In this document: piece after piece, positions 63,611-64,000 of the stretch
Numbering within the stretch: the first letter of the stretch is position 1
Layout of the letters: every line of letters starts with the position of its first letter
NCBI RefSeq assembly: GCF_963678635.1
Contig: NC_087069.1
Coordinates: 3,238,166 to 3,302,165 of the forward strand
DNA from: Symsagittifera roscoffensis
Lineage: Eukaryota; Xenacoelomorpha; Acoela; Convolutidae
DNA: 64,000 bases
Direction: 5' to 3'
Program-made: the position numbers and the translations under genes
The notes under the pieces: model-generated
Database searches by the model: none
What the model was told of the DNA's origin: nothing
The model's input: only the letters and a program-made list of their open reading frames with translations

Positions 63611-64000
63611 GTGTATGATAATCCTGAGTATGGGTTATAAAATGTAATGTAACCAATTGTGTTTTTGGTATATCTGTCGTATTTGTATATTACTTCAGTA
63701 GTTATAAACGGTGGTGGTAGTGATTGAGCTGTTATGTTAGGTGGTTTTAATGGGTAGGGATGTTGTGTAATATTGTTTAATTTAACTGTGATTTCAAACT
63801 TTAATTGTAAACTGTTTTGTTGGAGTATTTGAATATTGTGATCACGGATATCGTTGTGAATATCTTGGCGATATTGTAATCTATTAAGTGCCCAGTTATG
63901 AAGGCGGTTACTTTCTTGATGTTGTCCAAATAATGGTGGAGGTGCTGTAAATGTATTCCAATCTAATCTTAAAGGAATATTTATTGATGATTGTTCTCGA
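63598..64000 (-). CDS. C-terminal end of an ORF running off the right edge
   Basis: The minus strand is open from the window edge to TAA at 63598-63600, about 133 codons, overlapping the glycoprotein start by 13 bases. The visible part is Asn/Gln/Pro-rich (FTAPPPLFGQHQESNRLHNW, then PLKPPNITAQS). No domain is recognised. By position it may be the end of a gag/pol or another structural gene. Confidence 0.7.
   Translation of the reverse strand, partial: REQSSINIPLRLDWNTFTAPPPLFGQHQESNRLHNWALNRLQYRQDIHNDIRDHNIQILQQNSLQLKFEITVKLNNITQHPYPLKPPNITAQSLPPPFITTEVIYKYDRYTKNTIGYITFYNPYSGLSYTCIF

Overview
The window is animal nuclear DNA, most likely from an invertebrate. The single recognisable host gene is the N-terminal coding exon of an Axin orthologue with its RGS domain (49954-51203, + strand), ending at a good splice donor. 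There are no prokaryotic features. I cannot name the species. About three quarters of the window is a nest of two giant Ty3/Gypsy-type LTR retrotransposons, called A and B here.

Element A (+ strand) has a 1.34 kb LTR at 1771-3112, an internal region at 3113-25263 and a second LTR at 25264-26224 continuing at 48951-49314. Without the insertion it is about 24.8 kb. A further LTR scrap and a 3' internal end (1189-1770) lie directly upstream, so A looks like the remainder of a tandem of two copies sharing a middle LTR. A is old: its LTRs differ by about 1-2% and its genes carry many stops and frameshifts.

Element B (- strand, 26225-48950, 22,726 bp) inserted into A's 3' LTR. The empty site is preserved in A's 5' LTR. 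Its two 904-bp LTRs differ at about six positions and every reading frame is open, so it is a recent and possibly competent insertion.

A and B have different LTRs but the same gene order, and their proteins align along their whole length: a very long 5' leader full of family-specific short repeats; a single gag-protease-RT-RNase H-integrase frame (2706 aa in B) with a long spacer between RNase H and integrase; a macro-domain ORF overlapping the end of pol; a gap with a splice-acceptor-like site; ORF2 (1599 aa, coiled coil plus an SGNH/GDSL hydrolase domain with all catalytic motifs plus a second SGNH-like domain); ORF3 (about 470 aa, disordered, basic); and ORF4 (836 aa, novel, with a conserved Cys cluster). 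ORF2 and ORF3 overlap by ATGA. Conservation of macro, ORF2, ORF3 and ORF4 between two diverged families indicates that they are working element genes. This accessory module, with putative ADP-ribose and ester chemistry, is the best candidate here for a poorly described system.

Right of the nest are a 230-bp hairpin (MITE-like), the Axin exon, a long AT-rich intron with no exon I could identify, and a decayed Jockey/CR1-like non-LTR element (about 54.4-57.2 kb, - strand). At the right edge is part of another retroelement or endogenous virus (59214-64000, - strand): an open frame running off the edge, an envelope-like membrane glycoprotein (872 aa, PTAP motif in its tail) and a 593-aa protein of unknown function. 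These three frames overlap end to end. The left edge (1-1188) holds another broken non-LTR reverse transcriptase.
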